Origin: Aquimarina mycalae
Lineage (GTDB): Bacteria; Bacteroidota; Bacteroidia; Flavobacteriales; Flavobacteriaceae
Assembly: GCF_029906345.1 (NCBI RefSeq)
Contig: NZ_JARYGY010000006.1
Location: 371,561-435,560 of the forward strand
Direction of reading: 5' to 3'
Length of the DNA stretch: 64,000 nt
Under the pieces are notes generated by a model that saw only the letters and a program-made list of their open reading frames with translations, did not search any database and had not been told where the DNA came from. The position numbers and the translations under genes are program-made. This document shows, in pieces, positions 25,273 to 35,900 of the stretch. The number at the start of each line of letters is the position of its first letter. The stretch's first letter is position 1.

Positions 25273-27678
25273 CTAGTTTCTTAACGGTTTACCTTTCTTA
25301 AGCATATGTTCAATACGCTCTAGAGTTTTGCGTTCTGTACATAAAGACAAGAAAGCTTCTCGTTCTAGGTCTAATAAATATTGCTCTGTAACTAAGGTTG
25401 GTTCTGATAAATCTCCACCAGCCATAACATATCCTAACTTATTAGCTATTTTATGATCGTGTTCTGAGATATACTTACTAGCTTCCATAGAGTCAGTACC
25501 TACTAAGAACATTCCTAGTGCTTGTTTACCAAGTACTTTTACATCTTTGCGTCTTACTGGTTGCGTATATCCTTGTTCTGCCATTAATTTTGCATATGCT
25601 TTGGCAGTAGCAATCTGGCGATCTTTGTTTACTACAACAATATCTTTTCCTTTCTGTAACAAATTAGTATCAAATGCTTCATATGCAGAAGTTGATACTT
25701 TGGCCATACCGATGGTTAAGAAATGTTCCTGAAGAACATTAAGCTCTACATCATCTTTTTTGAAAAGGTCTGCAGCTCTTAATGCCATTTCTTTGGATCC
25801 ACCTCCACCAGGAATTACACCAACACCGAATTCTACTAATCCCATGTATGTTTCTGCTGCGGCTACTACTTTATCAGCGTGTAGTGAAATTTCACATCCA
25901 CCACCTAATGCCATACCGTGAGGTGCAACAATAGTTGGAATTGATGAATAGCGCATACGCATCATAGAATCCTGGAAGTATTTAACAGCCATATTCAATT
26001 CATCGTATTCTTGCTCTACAGCCATCATAAAAATCATCCCGATATTTGCTCCTACAGAGAAATTAGCGGCTTGATTACCTACAACTAATCCCTGGAAATT
26101 TTTCTCAGCCATATCAATAGCTGTGTTTAATCCCGCAAGTACATCTCCACCGATGGTGTTCATTTTACTTTGGAACTCTACATTAAGGATACCATCACCA
26201 AGGTCTTCTACAACAACACCACTGTTTTTGAAAACTTCAGAGGATTTACGGATGTTATCTAAGATGATAAATGCATCCTGTCCAGGAACTTTTACTTGTT
26301 CTTTTTTAGGAATATCATAGTAATTAGTAGCTCCATTTTTTACTGTGTAGAACGAAGTGCTTCCTGAAGCAATCATATCATTAACCCAAGCAGCAGGTTC
26401 AAGTCCTTCTGCCTTCATCATTTCTATTCCTTTTTCTACACCAATAGCATCCCAAATCTGGAAAGGACCGTGTTCCCAACCAAAACCAGCTTTCATTGCA
26501 TCATCTATCTTATAGAGATCATCTGTGATTTCTGGAATACGATTCGAAACATATGCGAATAACGCAGCAAAACTTTTACGATAAAATTCACCTGCTCTAT
26601 CTTTTCCAGCAACTAATACTTTAAAACGATCTACTACCTTATCAATAGTTTTGGTCATTTCTAGAGTAGCAAAAGAAGCTCTTTTACCAGCTCTATATTC
26701 TAAGGTATCTAAGTCAAGAGAAAGAATTTCTTTTTTCCCTTCTGCAGATACATTCTTTTTATAAAAACCTTGCTTTGTTTTACTTCCTAACCATTTATTC
26801 TCCATCATTGTGTTAATAAAAGCAGGAAGCTTAAATAACTCATGACGTTCATCATCAGGGCAATTATCGGCAATACCATTAGCAACATGTACTAAAGTAT
26901 CTAATCCTACTACATCAACTGTACGAAAAGTAGCAGATTTAGGACGACCGATTACAGGACCAGATAGTTTATCAACCTCTTCAATAGTCAAGCCCATATC
27001 TTTTACCATATGGAATAAGCTCATAATACTAAAAATTCCTATTCTGTTTCCAATGAAAGCAGGAGTATCTTTAGCTACTACCGAAGTTTTTCCTAAAAAT
27101 TGTTCTCCATACCCATTAAGGAAGTCAAGTACCTCTGTAGAAGTATTTGGTCCAGGTATGATTTCAAATAATTTAAGATATCTAGCAGGGTTAAAGAAGT
27201 GAGTTCCGCAGAAATGCTTCTGGAAATCTTCGCTTCTTCCTTCATTCATAAATTTGATAGGTATACCAGAAGTATTAGAAGTGATTAATGTTCCTGGTGT
27301 TCTGTGCTTTTCTAAGTTTTCGAAAACTAGTTTTTTAATATCCAGTCTTTCTACTACAACTTCGATAATCCAATCTACGTCTGCTACTTTTGCGATATCA
27401 TCTTCCAGGTTTCCTGTAGTGATACGATTTGCAAATTTTTGACTATAGATAGGAGAGGGTTTGGATTTAAGAGCGGCGGTTAGTGAATCATTTACTAACC
27501 TGTTACGAACCACTTTACTTTCTAGTGTAAGGCCTTTAGCCTTTTCTTTGTCGTTTAATTCTCGAGGAACTATATCTAATAATAGTACTTCGACGCCGAT
27601 GTTAGCGAAATGACATGCAATACCGGAGCCCATAATTCCTGAACCAACGACTGCAACTTTTTTAATGACTCTTTTCAT
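25273..27678 (-). CDS. fadN: 3-hydroxyacyl-CoA dehydrogenase / enoyl-CoA hydratase, FadN-type
   Basis: This 801-aa bifunctional enzyme starts with an NAD-binding Rossmann motif ('VAVVGSGIMGSGIACHFANI', about 8-27). The HCDH catalytic domains follow ('FFNPARYLKLFEIIPG', 'KDTPAFIGNRIGIF'). A crotonase domain sits at about 480-700 with 'PHGMALGGGCEISLHAD' and 'FGVGVIPGGGGSKEMA'. Dehydrogenase before hydratase is the FadN order of Bacillus, the reverse of E. coli FadB. It hydrates enoyl-CoA and oxidises the 3-hydroxy product. It is the first enzyme gene after marR, 17 bp downstream. Confidence 0.93.
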   Translation of the reverse strand: MKRVIKKVAVVGSGIMGSGIACHFANIGVEVLLLDIVPRELNDKEKAKGLTLESKVVRNRLVNDSLTAALKSKPSPIYSQKFANRITTGNLEDDIAKVADVDWIIEVVVERLDIKKLVFENLEKHRTPGTLITSNTSGIPIKFMNEGRSEDFQKHFCGTHFFNPARYLKLFEIIPGPNTSTEVLDFLNGYGEQFLGKTSVVAKDTPAFIGNRIGIFSIMSLFHMVKDMGLTIEEVDKLSGPVIGRPKSATFRTVDVVGLDTLVHVANGIADNCPDDERHELFKLPAFINTMMENKWLGSKTKQGFYKKNVSAEGKKEILSLDLDTLEYRAGKRASFATLEMTKTIDKVVDRFKVLVAGKDRAGEFYRKSFAALFAYVSNRIPEITDDLYKIDDAMKAGFGWEHGPFQIWDAIGVEKGIEMMKAEGLEPAAWVNDMIASGSTSFYTVKNGATNYYDIPKKEQVKVPGQDAFIILDNIRKSSEVFKNSGVVVEDLGDGILNVEFQSKMNTIGGDVLAGLNTAIDMAEKNFQGLVVGNQAANFSVGANIGMIFMMAVEQEYDELNMAVKYFQDSMMRMRYSSIPTIVAPHGMALGGGCEISLHADKVVAAAETYMGLVEFGVGVIPGGGGSKEMALRAADLFKKDDVELNVLQEHFLTIGMAKVSTSAYEAFDTNLLQKGKDIVVVNKDRQIATAKAYAKLMAEQGYTQPVRRKDVKVLGKQALGMFLVGTDSMEASKYISEHDHKIANKLGYVMAGGDLSEPTLVTEQYLLDLEREAFLSLCTERKTLERIEHMLKKGKPLRN

Positions 27679-27695
27679 TTTTTAACTTCTGGTTG

Positions 27696-28151
27696 TTAAG
27701 ATGTTATAGATTCTTTTTTTGTGTAAATTTTCTTTGTTGCTATGAGATCATTAATCAATTGAAATACTTCTAAAAAAGTATCTAATTTTTCTTTAGAAAC
27801 ATGCTTTCTTACGGCATGATCAAAAGTAAAAACTACGTCTTTTGAAAAATTCCTCATTTCTACTCCGAAAGGGGTTAGATATATTAATACGCCACGGCCA
27901 TCCTGAGGATTCTTCTTTCTAAAGATCAATCCTTTTTCTTCCATGGTTTTTAATGTACGTGATAAACTAGTTGCCTCCATACCCATTTTAGGGCCTAATG
28001 AGGTAGATGGGGTTCCGTTTTCAGGATCAATACTAATTAGTGCAAATCCTGTAGCCATTGTGCTACCTTTTTTTCCTGCTTCTTCATTATACATTTTGGC
28101 AACTGCCATCCACGTAGCACGAAGTGCATAATCAATCGTTTTTTCTCTCAT
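27696..28151 (-). CDS. MarR-family transcriptional regulator of the fad operon
   Basis: This 151-aa protein has the MarR winged-helix layout: helix 'DYALRATWMAVAKMYNEEAG', recognition helix in 'MGMEATSLSRTLKTMEEKGL', then the wing 'IFRKKNPQDGRGVLIYLTPFG' region and a C-terminal dimer helix. It heads the beta-oxidation operon and is presumably a repressor released by an acyl-CoA. A perfect 12-bp-arm palindrome starts about 34 bp upstream of its start codon, and a further half-site lies almost at the start. Autoregulation is therefore likely. A similar palindrome upstream of fadD suggests that gene is in the same regulon. Confidence 0.9.
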   Translation of the reverse strand: MREKTIDYALRATWMAVAKMYNEEAGKKGSTMATGFALISIDPENGTPSTSLGPKMGMEATSLSRTLKTMEEKGLIFRKKNPQDGRGVLIYLTPFGVEMRNFSKDVVFTFDHAVRKHVSKEKLDTFLEVFQLINDLIATKKIYTKKESITS

Positions 28152-28157
28152 TCAGAA

Positions 28158-28210
28158 AATTTATTATGACGTAAAGGTAAGAAAAATTTATTATGCGTGC
28201 ATAATAAATT
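28158..28210 (-). promoter_or_regulatory. Probable MarR operator (perfect palindrome plus half-site)
   Basis: AATTTATTATGC (28185-28196), the spacer GT and GCATAATAAATT (28199-28210) form a perfect inverted repeat. An extra copy of the arm, AATTTATTATG, occurs at 28158-28168, 27 bp away and next to the marR start codon. This placement fits repressor binding that blocks the marR-fad promoter. Confidence 0.8.
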
Positions 28211-28267
28211 GTATAAAAAATTGTGAAAAGAGAAAGTAATTTACATTTTTCTGCTGAATTAATAAAA

Positions 28268-28292
28268 AAACTCCTCATAAAATGAGGAGTTT
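28268..28292 (-). terminator. Intrinsic terminator after fadD
   Basis: An 11-bp stem (AAACTCCTCAT/ATGAGGAGTTT) has a 3-nt loop and is followed by T7 on the minus strand. It lies about 50 bp after the fadD stop and separates it from the marR operon. Confidence 0.9.
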
Positions 28293-28343
28293 ACTGATTT
28301 AAAGTTAAAGTTTACACTATACATTTGTAATCAGTGAATTGAA

Positions 28344-30116
28344 TTAGCCATAAATTTTACTGTATAAATCTTGATATTTTGCTTTGATCACACGTCTTTT
28401 TAATTTCATAGTAGGGGTAAGGTGCTCTGCCTCAATACTCCACTCGTCAGAAGTGAGTTCGAATCTTTTAATACGTTCCCATTTTCCGAATTTTTCATTA
28501 TGTTCGTCTACTTCTTCCTGAAAACGATCAATCACAGTTTGATTATTCACAATTTCTTCATTTGAGCTTCCGATAGCAATATTTTTTCTAGTTGCCCAAT
28601 CCTTTACGAATTCGAAATTTGGTTGAATAAAAGCAGCTGGCATTTTTTCTCCATCTCCGATTACCATTATTTGCTCAATAAAACGAGACTGTTTCATTGC
28701 ATTTTCTATTACCTGAGGAGCTACATATTTACCTCCAGAAGTTTTGAACATTTCCTTCTTACGATCTGTAATACGTAAGAAACCTTCACTATCAATTTCT
28801 CCAATATCTCCTGTATGGAAATATCCATTTTTTAATACTTCTTTACTTTTTTCTTCATCCTTATAGTATCCTATCATTACTTGAGGACCTTTTACAAGAA
28901 TTTCTCCATCTTCTGCAATTTTTACTTCAGTGTCAGGAATCATCTTACCTACTGTGCCGATTTTAAATCCTTTATCTCTAATATCATTTACAGAAACTAC
29001 AGGTGAGGTTTCAGTAAGTCCGTATCCTTCCATTACATTAATTCCAGCAGCATTAAATACTCTTGCTAGTCTGGATTGCAGTGCAGCACTTCCCGAAGCA
29101 ATTACCTTTAGGTTACCACCTAATGCTTCTTGCCATTTGCTAAAAATTAATTTTCTAGCGATTCCTAATTTTTTCTCATACCACCATCCATTAGCGCCGT
29201 ATGGTTCATATTGTAATCCAAGTTCAACAGCCCAGAAAAATAATTTCTTTTTTATTCCAGTAAGGTCTGTTCCTTTTGCAATAATCTTATCATATACTTT
29301 TTCTAACAATCTAGGAACAGCCGTCATAACATCTGGATGTACCTCTTTTAGATTATCACTTATTGTTTCTAAGGATTCTGCAAAATAAATACTTACACCT
29401 CTATATTGATATAAGTACATCAACATTCTCTCATAGATATGACATACAGGTAAGAAACTTAATGCTTTAGTTTCTCCATCTACAATAGGAAATCGAGTAG
29501 AACTGTGTAATGAATTTGAAACTACATTTTTATGACTAAGCATTACTCCTTTTGGTCTTCCTGTTGTTCCTGAGGTATAGATAAGCGTAGCAAGATCATC
29601 TTCTTTTACAGCAGCCATTAATTTTTCGACCTCGTCTTGATTACTATCATCTTTACCTAAATCTAAAACTTTGTTCCAACTGTCACAACCTTCTAAGTCA
29701 TTAAAGGAATATACTTCTTTTAAAGAAGGAACATTGTCTTTTATATTTTTTACTTTTTGTAGTACTTCATCATCAGAAACAAAACAGTATACCGATTCAG
29801 AATGATTTAATACATACTCATAATCTTCTTGAGAAATGGTTGGATAGATTGGTACATCCTGAGCTCCAATTTGTAAAACTCCGATATCAACAATATTCCA
29901 TTCTGTTCTGTTGTTAGAAGATATTATGGCAACTTTATCATTTGGTTTTACACCTAATCGTAATAAACCACGACTAATCTGGTTCGCTTTTTCTACATAT
30001 TCTTTGGTAGAAGTAGCTACCCATTTACCATCATATTTAGTTATTAAAGCTTTGTCTAAGTTGTATTTCTCTAGTTGATAATGTGGAAAATCAAATAATC
30101 TAGTAATTGTATTCAT
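28344..30116 (-). CDS. fadD: Long-chain fatty acid-CoA ligase
   Basis: This 590-aa AMP-forming enzyme activates free fatty acids to acyl-CoA, feeding the adjacent beta-oxidation enzymes. The P-loop-like motif 'TLIYTSGTTGRPKGVMLSH' (about residues 177-195) is intact, as are 'MEGYGLTETSPVVSVN' and the adenylate-forming 'GYFHTGDIGEIDSEGFLRIT' and 'DRKKEMFKTSGGKYV' hinge region. The length and the late 'LTPTMKLKRRVI' are typical of bacterial long-chain ligases. It forms its own unit, bounded by a terminator downstream and a MarR-like palindrome about 170 bp upstream. Confidence 0.94.
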   Translation of the reverse strand: MNTITRLFDFPHYQLEKYNLDKALITKYDGKWVATSTKEYVEKANQISRGLLRLGVKPNDKVAIISSNNRTEWNIVDIGVLQIGAQDVPIYPTISQEDYEYVLNHSESVYCFVSDDEVLQKVKNIKDNVPSLKEVYSFNDLEGCDSWNKVLDLGKDDSNQDEVEKLMAAVKEDDLATLIYTSGTTGRPKGVMLSHKNVVSNSLHSSTRFPIVDGETKALSFLPVCHIYERMLMYLYQYRGVSIYFAESLETISDNLKEVHPDVMTAVPRLLEKVYDKIIAKGTDLTGIKKKLFFWAVELGLQYEPYGANGWWYEKKLGIARKLIFSKWQEALGGNLKVIASGSAALQSRLARVFNAAGINVMEGYGLTETSPVVSVNDIRDKGFKIGTVGKMIPDTEVKIAEDGEILVKGPQVMIGYYKDEEKSKEVLKNGYFHTGDIGEIDSEGFLRITDRKKEMFKTSGGKYVAPQVIENAMKQSRFIEQIMVIGDGEKMPAAFIQPNFEFVKDWATRKNIAIGSSNEEIVNNQTVIDRFQEEVDEHNEKFGKWERIKRFELTSDEWSIEAEHLTPTMKLKRRVIKAKYQDLYSKIYG

Positions 30117-30281
30117 AAGTTGTCTTCAGATATTTTTCTCTGTTTTTAAAAACCTTCAAGTTAAGTATTCTGTTTTAGAAACATAATCCTTAAATATTGT
30201 CTTAATACTGCATAGTAAAAACTTAATTAGCTTTATTAAATCTCACCAACTTTTTTAGCTATTGGAGAGTTTTAAAAAATT

Positions 30282-30297
30282 ACTATGCATGCATAGT
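30282..30297 (-). promoter_or_regulatory. Second MarR-like palindrome upstream of fadD
   Basis: ACTATGCATGCATAGT is a perfect palindrome. Its core, A-Y-TATGC-RT-GCATA-R-T, matches the palindrome upstream of marR. This suggests that the same regulator controls fadD. Confidence 0.65.
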
Positions 30298-30398
30298 TTC
30301 GCAAATTATAAAAAATCTCACAATACACAACCCTAATATATAAAAAAACGAGCTATCTTTTAATAACTCCTCAAGATTTATGGAATAAAATTGAATAT

Positions 30399-32798
30399 TT
30401 ATTGTTTCAAAATTTTAAAAGTTTTGGTGTTTCCATCTATTTCTACGGTAAGAAAATATAAGCCCGAATTAAACTGTGAGATGTTAAATTCTTGAATACC
30501 AGAGATGTTGTTTTTTATATAGATTTCTTTACCAATAACATTTCTTATACTTAAATTAAAAATTTGAGAAGAAGAAGGTGATATTGTTATAATATCTTTA
30601 ACGGGATTAGGAAAAACGTTAAATTCTGAAAATATATTGTCTTGGATGTCTAATACCGTTTGACTAATAGCATTTATTGTTATATCGTCAAAATAGAAGC
30701 CATCAGCTTGTGTATTACCATCCGAGACGAATTGAAAGCGAATCTTAATCGTTTCTCCTAAATAATCACTAAGGTCAATTACTTCTAATACCCAATCTGT
30801 TTGTGTTCCATCAAATAATGGTTCTCCAGTAGGTTGACCTGCATTTGCGCTTCCAGCATTTGTGAAATTCCCGCATTGTGGAATCCAAGATGCGCCATTA
30901 TTTATAGAAACTTCAAATTGTGCATAATCCCAGTTGTTTTCTATATCCCATTTTGCATAGAATTGAACATTTGCGAATGCGGCGGTGCTTAAATCTATGC
31001 TTTGCGTTAATTCAATAGTTTTATTTTGATTCGCGCCGTAATTTCCTGTAGGCGATTCTGTAATAGAGGCTGTTGATGATACAAATGTGGATGTTGTTGT
31101 GGACCAACCTGATTGAGTATAGCCAGATATACTATTGGCATTATTGGCTACTATGCTTTGAAGAGATCCATATTTTTTAGTTACGTTAATGGACTCGGTG
31201 ATTTCACCTCCATCTACTTGAATTGTATAAGAGATATCATCACCTATCTGTACAGAATTATTAAGGTTTATAACAATATTATCAGATACATCAGTTCCTA
31301 TTTGAGTATTCATATAGGTTTTTGGAGTTCCTACACTTGTAATATTTGGAGATATAGGCACGATACTTACGGTAAAGTTACCTGTTCCTGTTACACCTAA
31401 TCTCTTTAAAGCGTAATCTGCATTAAAAGATAGATTATTTCCGATAAACAAATTACCCAAACTTCCCACTTGAGCATAATTATTAGTCATTTTTGCTGCA
31501 GTAAGGTTTAAGTACATCATACCTTTGCAAATTCCATCTATTTGATTGGAAGCTGGCCAGAATGCAGTGCCAACCTCAGGAGTGAAGGAAAATATTTTGT
31601 TATGAGGTTGTGTAGTTCCTCCGTACATAAAATCGTCACTGTCACCTGCAAAAGGTGCATCTCTTAGAGGATTATATCCATTTTGAGATGTGAGCTCAGC
31701 TCCAATTGCTACAAAGATATCTTCATCAGGAGTAGGAGTATTGTTAGCATAAGAGTATGGGAAATATAACAACTCACCAAAAGTGTGATTGTTTAATGCA
31801 ATAACAAAATTATGTTGTTCTATAAACCATTTCATTGCTTGATTTTCTACTTCAGAAAAAGCGCTGGTCCCGTGATATGTTTGATCATTTGTACTGCTCG
31901 ATGAACCAGGACCACCCCAAGTTGCATTAGCAGCATTTCCGTTAGGATAGTGATCATAGTTACGATTGTTATCAACTCCATGTGTATTAAACCTGTTTTT
32001 TCTCCAAAGTCCGCCACCATTTGGATTGGTGACTTGGTTATATAGATATCCATCGGGATTTAATACAGGTATAAAATATAGTTCTGTATTATCAACTATT
32101 TGTTTAATGTCTGGGTCCGAATTATAATTTTCTAACAGGTACCACATATAATAAATAAGCTGAGATAAACTAGCTGGTTCTCTAGCGTGATGAATAGCAT
32201 CATATAATATTTCGGATTCATTTTCATCGACATCAGGATTATCTGATATACGAACCCATTGTATCGTATTACTTCCTATGGATGGTGTTACCGAGTTATC
32301 TGGAGTTCCATTGGTCAAGAAAGTACCGATATTTGCTCTAGCAGAAATTAATGTTGGATATTGAGCACGCATAGCATCCAGATTATTTAACATTTCCTGA
32401 TATGTTAAGTATCCTCCCATAGATCCTAATGAAAAATTAGATGGAGTAGGGTAGTTAGTTGTGGTTCCGTTTCCAGATGGGCAAGTTAGATTCTGTATGG
32501 CTTTTTGAGTTTTTGCAATCTCATTTCGCTTTATAAAATCAGCTTCTGCATCCTCTATGATAATCTCAACTTTAAACCCTAAATTTTTGGCAATTTCGAG
32601 CTCGGTATTTGAAAAATCCGAAATAATAAAAATACCTTTTTTATGTTGCCCATGATCCATCGGAATTCCAGCTTCCATAAGTTTCTGGAAATTCTGAGGC
32701 GTATTGTATATGATTTTTGCTCTACTATATGTTGGTTTTGTTTGTGAAATAGTAAGCGCAGAAACCAGAAAAATAAAGGTTAAGAGTATTTTTTTCAT
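30399..32798 (-). CDS. Secreted M14 zinc carboxypeptidase with T9SS domain
   Basis: This 799-aa protein has an N-terminal signal peptide and a short pro-region (about 20-120). The M14 carboxypeptidase domain (about 125-440) has zinc ligands H204 and E207 in 'IHHAREPASL', third ligand H338 in 'LNNHTFGELLYFPYSY' and catalytic E408 in 'FTPEVGTAFWP'. Substrate residues sit in 'PDGYLYN' and 'NNRNYDH'. A beta-sandwich/MAM-like region follows (about 590-715, 'NVQFYAKWDIENNWDYAQFE'), and then a T9SS type A domain ('FNVFPNPVKDIITIS...LKQ'). It is an extracellular peptide-degrading enzyme and is monocistronic. Confidence 0.94.
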   Translation of the reverse strand: MKKILLTFIFLVSALTISQTKPTYSRAKIIYNTPQNFQKLMEAGIPMDHGQHKKGIFIISDFSNTELEIAKNLGFKVEIIIEDAEADFIKRNEIAKTQKAIQNLTCPSGNGTTTNYPTPSNFSLGSMGGYLTYQEMLNNLDAMRAQYPTLISARANIGTFLTNGTPDNSVTPSIGSNTIQWVRISDNPDVDENESEILYDAIHHAREPASLSQLIYYMWYLLENYNSDPDIKQIVDNTELYFIPVLNPDGYLYNQVTNPNGGGLWRKNRFNTHGVDNNRNYDHYPNGNAANATWGGPGSSSSTNDQTYHGTSAFSEVENQAMKWFIEQHNFVIALNNHTFGELLYFPYSYANNTPTPDEDIFVAIGAELTSQNGYNPLRDAPFAGDSDDFMYGGTTQPHNKIFSFTPEVGTAFWPASNQIDGICKGMMYLNLTAAKMTNNYAQVGSLGNLFIGNNLSFNADYALKRLGVTGTGNFTVSIVPISPNITSVGTPKTYMNTQIGTDVSDNIVINLNNSVQIGDDISYTIQVDGGEITESINVTKKYGSLQSIVANNANSISGYTQSGWSTTTSTFVSSTASITESPTGNYGANQNKTIELTQSIDLSTAAFANVQFYAKWDIENNWDYAQFEVSINNGASWIPQCGNFTNAGSANAGQPTGEPLFDGTQTDWVLEVIDLSDYLGETIKIRFQFVSDGNTQADGFYFDDITINAISQTVLDIQDNIFSEFNVFPNPVKDIITISPSSSQIFNLSIRNVIGKEIYIKNNISGIQEFNISQFNSGLYFLTVEIDGNTKTFKILKQ

Positions 32799-32933
32799 GG
32801 TTCGTAGATTTTAATTAAGATGCACAAGTATCTATTCTATTTTGAATAGATACTAATTATACTATATAACAGTTTAAAATAAATAAACCCTACTCAATTG
32901 TGTTCTAAGGTATCATGAAAAATACAAAAATCT

Positions 32934-35900
32934 CTATGTATTCTCAATCCAGACTTTTGCATTTACAAAAGCTTCGATCCAAGGAGATACTTCATCTTGT
33001 CTTCCTTTTGGGTAATTAGCCCAATTCCATTGAAACGTAGAACGCTCAATATGCGGCATCATCACAAGGTGACGACCTGTCGTATCACACATCATTGCCG
33101 TATTATAATCAGACCCATTAGGATTAGCTGGATATCCTTCATATCCATATTTTGCAACAATATTATATTGATCTTCGGCAAGCGGAAGGTTGAATTTTCC
33201 TTCACCATGAGAAATCCATACTCCTAATGTGCTTCCAGCTAAGGAAGATAACATTACAGAGTTATTTTCTTGAATTTTAACTGAAGTAAAACCGCTTTCG
33301 TGTTTATGAGAATTATTATGAAGCATTTTTCCGTGTTCATTGTGTTCTGGATTTATTACTTCTAGTTCCATAAATAACTGACATCCATTACAAATACCAA
33401 CAGACAATGTATCTTCTCTTTTAAAGAAGTTTTTTAAAGCAGTATTTGCTTTTTCGTTATAAAGGAATGCACCAGCCCAACCTTTAGCAGAACCAAGAAC
33501 ATCACTATTAGAGAATCCTCCGACAGCACCAATAAATTGAATGTCCTCTAATGTTTCGCGACCAGAAATTAAATCGGTCATATGTACATCTTTAACATCA
33601 AAACCTGCAAGGTACATTGCGTTTGCCATTTCACGTTCAGAATTACTTCCTTTTTCACGTATAATCGCTGCTTTCGGCCTTGGTTTAGTATTGTCAATTA
33701 CTGGAAGTTTTCCTGTAAACTGTTTTGGAAATGTATATTGTAATGATTGATTTGCAAAATTGTCAAATCGATCTTTTGCTAAATTACCAGCAGTTTGCTT
33801 TTTGTCTAGGAAAAATGATGTTTGAAACCATGTTTTTCGAAGGGTTTCAATATCAAAGTTATAAGATTCAGTACCATTTTTGATACGTAAAGCAGTATGC
33901 TTTGAAACTTTTCCAATATTGAAAAATTCAACATTATTTTCTGTAAGGATGTTTTCGATATCTGAGTTAATCTCGCTTTGAAAAACGATTCCAGAATTTT
34001 CCGCAAATAATAACTTGATGATATCTTGTTCTCCTATGTTTGAAAGATCTAATGTTGCTCCCAAATTGATGTCTGCAAAACACAATTCTAGTAAGGTAGT
34101 AATTAGGCCACCAGAAGCAACATCGTGTCCAGCAACAATTTTACCTTCTCGTACTAATTGTTGTATGGTATTGAATGTATTTTTAAAACTCTCGTTGTTT
34201 CTGATACTAGGTGTTTCGGAACCAATTTTATTGATGATTTGAGAAAAAGAAGACCCTCCAAGTTTATAGGAGTCTTGGGATAAATTAATATAGTAAATAT
34301 TTCCCTCATCTTTTTGAAAAACAGGTTCTACTATTTTAGTTATGTCATTGCAATTAGCTGCTGCAGATATGATAACTGTTCCTGGCGAAATTACTTCTTC
34401 ATTAGGGTATTTCTGTTTCATAGAAAGTGAATCCTTACCTGTTGGCACATTCACTCCTAAATCAATAGCAAAATCCGAAATTGCTTTTACCGCTTTATAT
34501 AATCTGGCATCTTCTCCTTCATTTTTACATGGCCACATCCAGTTTGCAGATAAAGAAATAGATTGTAATCCATCCTTTAATGGAGCCCATACAATATTGG
34601 TTAAAGCTTCGGCAATGGAATTCTTACTTCCTGCTTCTGGATCAATAAGTCCTGAAATAGGAGAGTGACCTATAGAAGTAGCAATACCTTCGTTTGAAGT
34701 ATAATCCAGCGCCATAACACCACAATTGTTTAGTGGTAATTGTAATGGTCCAGCACACTGTTGTTTTGCAACTTTTCCTCCTACACAGCGATCTACTTTG
34801 TTTGTCAACCAGTCTTTACAAGCAACAGCTTCTAATTGTAATACTTGTTCCAGATAGTTGTAGATGTTTTCTTTTTGATAGGTTCCATTCTCATAATTAC
34901 GATCAATTGTTTTATCGTTCATGATTGTTTTAGGAGAACTACCAAACATATCTTCTAAAGCTAAATCCATAGGCTTATCACCTTTGGTTTTGGATTCGAA
35001 TGTAAAACGATCGTCACCTGTAACATCACCTACCTGGTACATTGGGGAACGTTCACGTTCTGCAATACGTTCTAATGTATCTATATCTTTTTGACCAATA
35101 ACTAATCCCATTCGTTCTTGGGATTCATTTCCGATAATTTCTTTTGCAGAAAGTGTTGGGTCTCCAACTGGTAAGTTATCCAGGTCGATTTTTCCACCTG
35201 TTTCTTCTACTAATTCAGAAAGACAATTAAGATGTCCACCTGCTCCGTGATCATGTATAGAAACAATAGTATTAACATCGCTTTCTACCATACCACGAAT
35301 GGCATTGGCAGCGCGCTTTTGCATTTCAGGATTAGAACGTTGGATTGCATTAAGTTCTATACCGCTACTAAATTCTCCAGTATCAGCAGAAGAAACCGCA
35401 GCTCCACCCATTCCAATACGATAATTTTCTCCACCAAGGATAACGATCTTATCTCCAGTTTCTGGCTTATCTTTTATCGCTTGTTCGGCTTTACCATATC
35501 CAATTCCTCCAGCTTGCATAATTACTTTGTCAAAACCTAAGGTACGTGCATCTTCTTTGTGTTCAAAAGTAAGTACAGATCCTGTAATTAATGGTTGTCC
35601 AAATTTGTTTCCAAAATCTGAAGCTCCATTAGAAGCTTTGATAAGGATATCAACTGGCGTTTGGTATAACCATTTTCTTTCTTCAACTGCTTGTTCCCAT
35701 GGTCTGTTTTCTTCTAAACGAGAATACGAGGTCATGTATACAGCAGTTCCAGCAAGAGGAAGAGAACCTTTTCCTCCTGCAAGACGATCTCTGATTTCTC
35801 CTCCAGAACCTGTTGCAGCACCATTAAATGGTTCGACAGTGGTAGGGAAGTTATGCGTCTCAGCTTTTAAAGAAATTACGCTTTCAAAGTCTTTTTCTTC

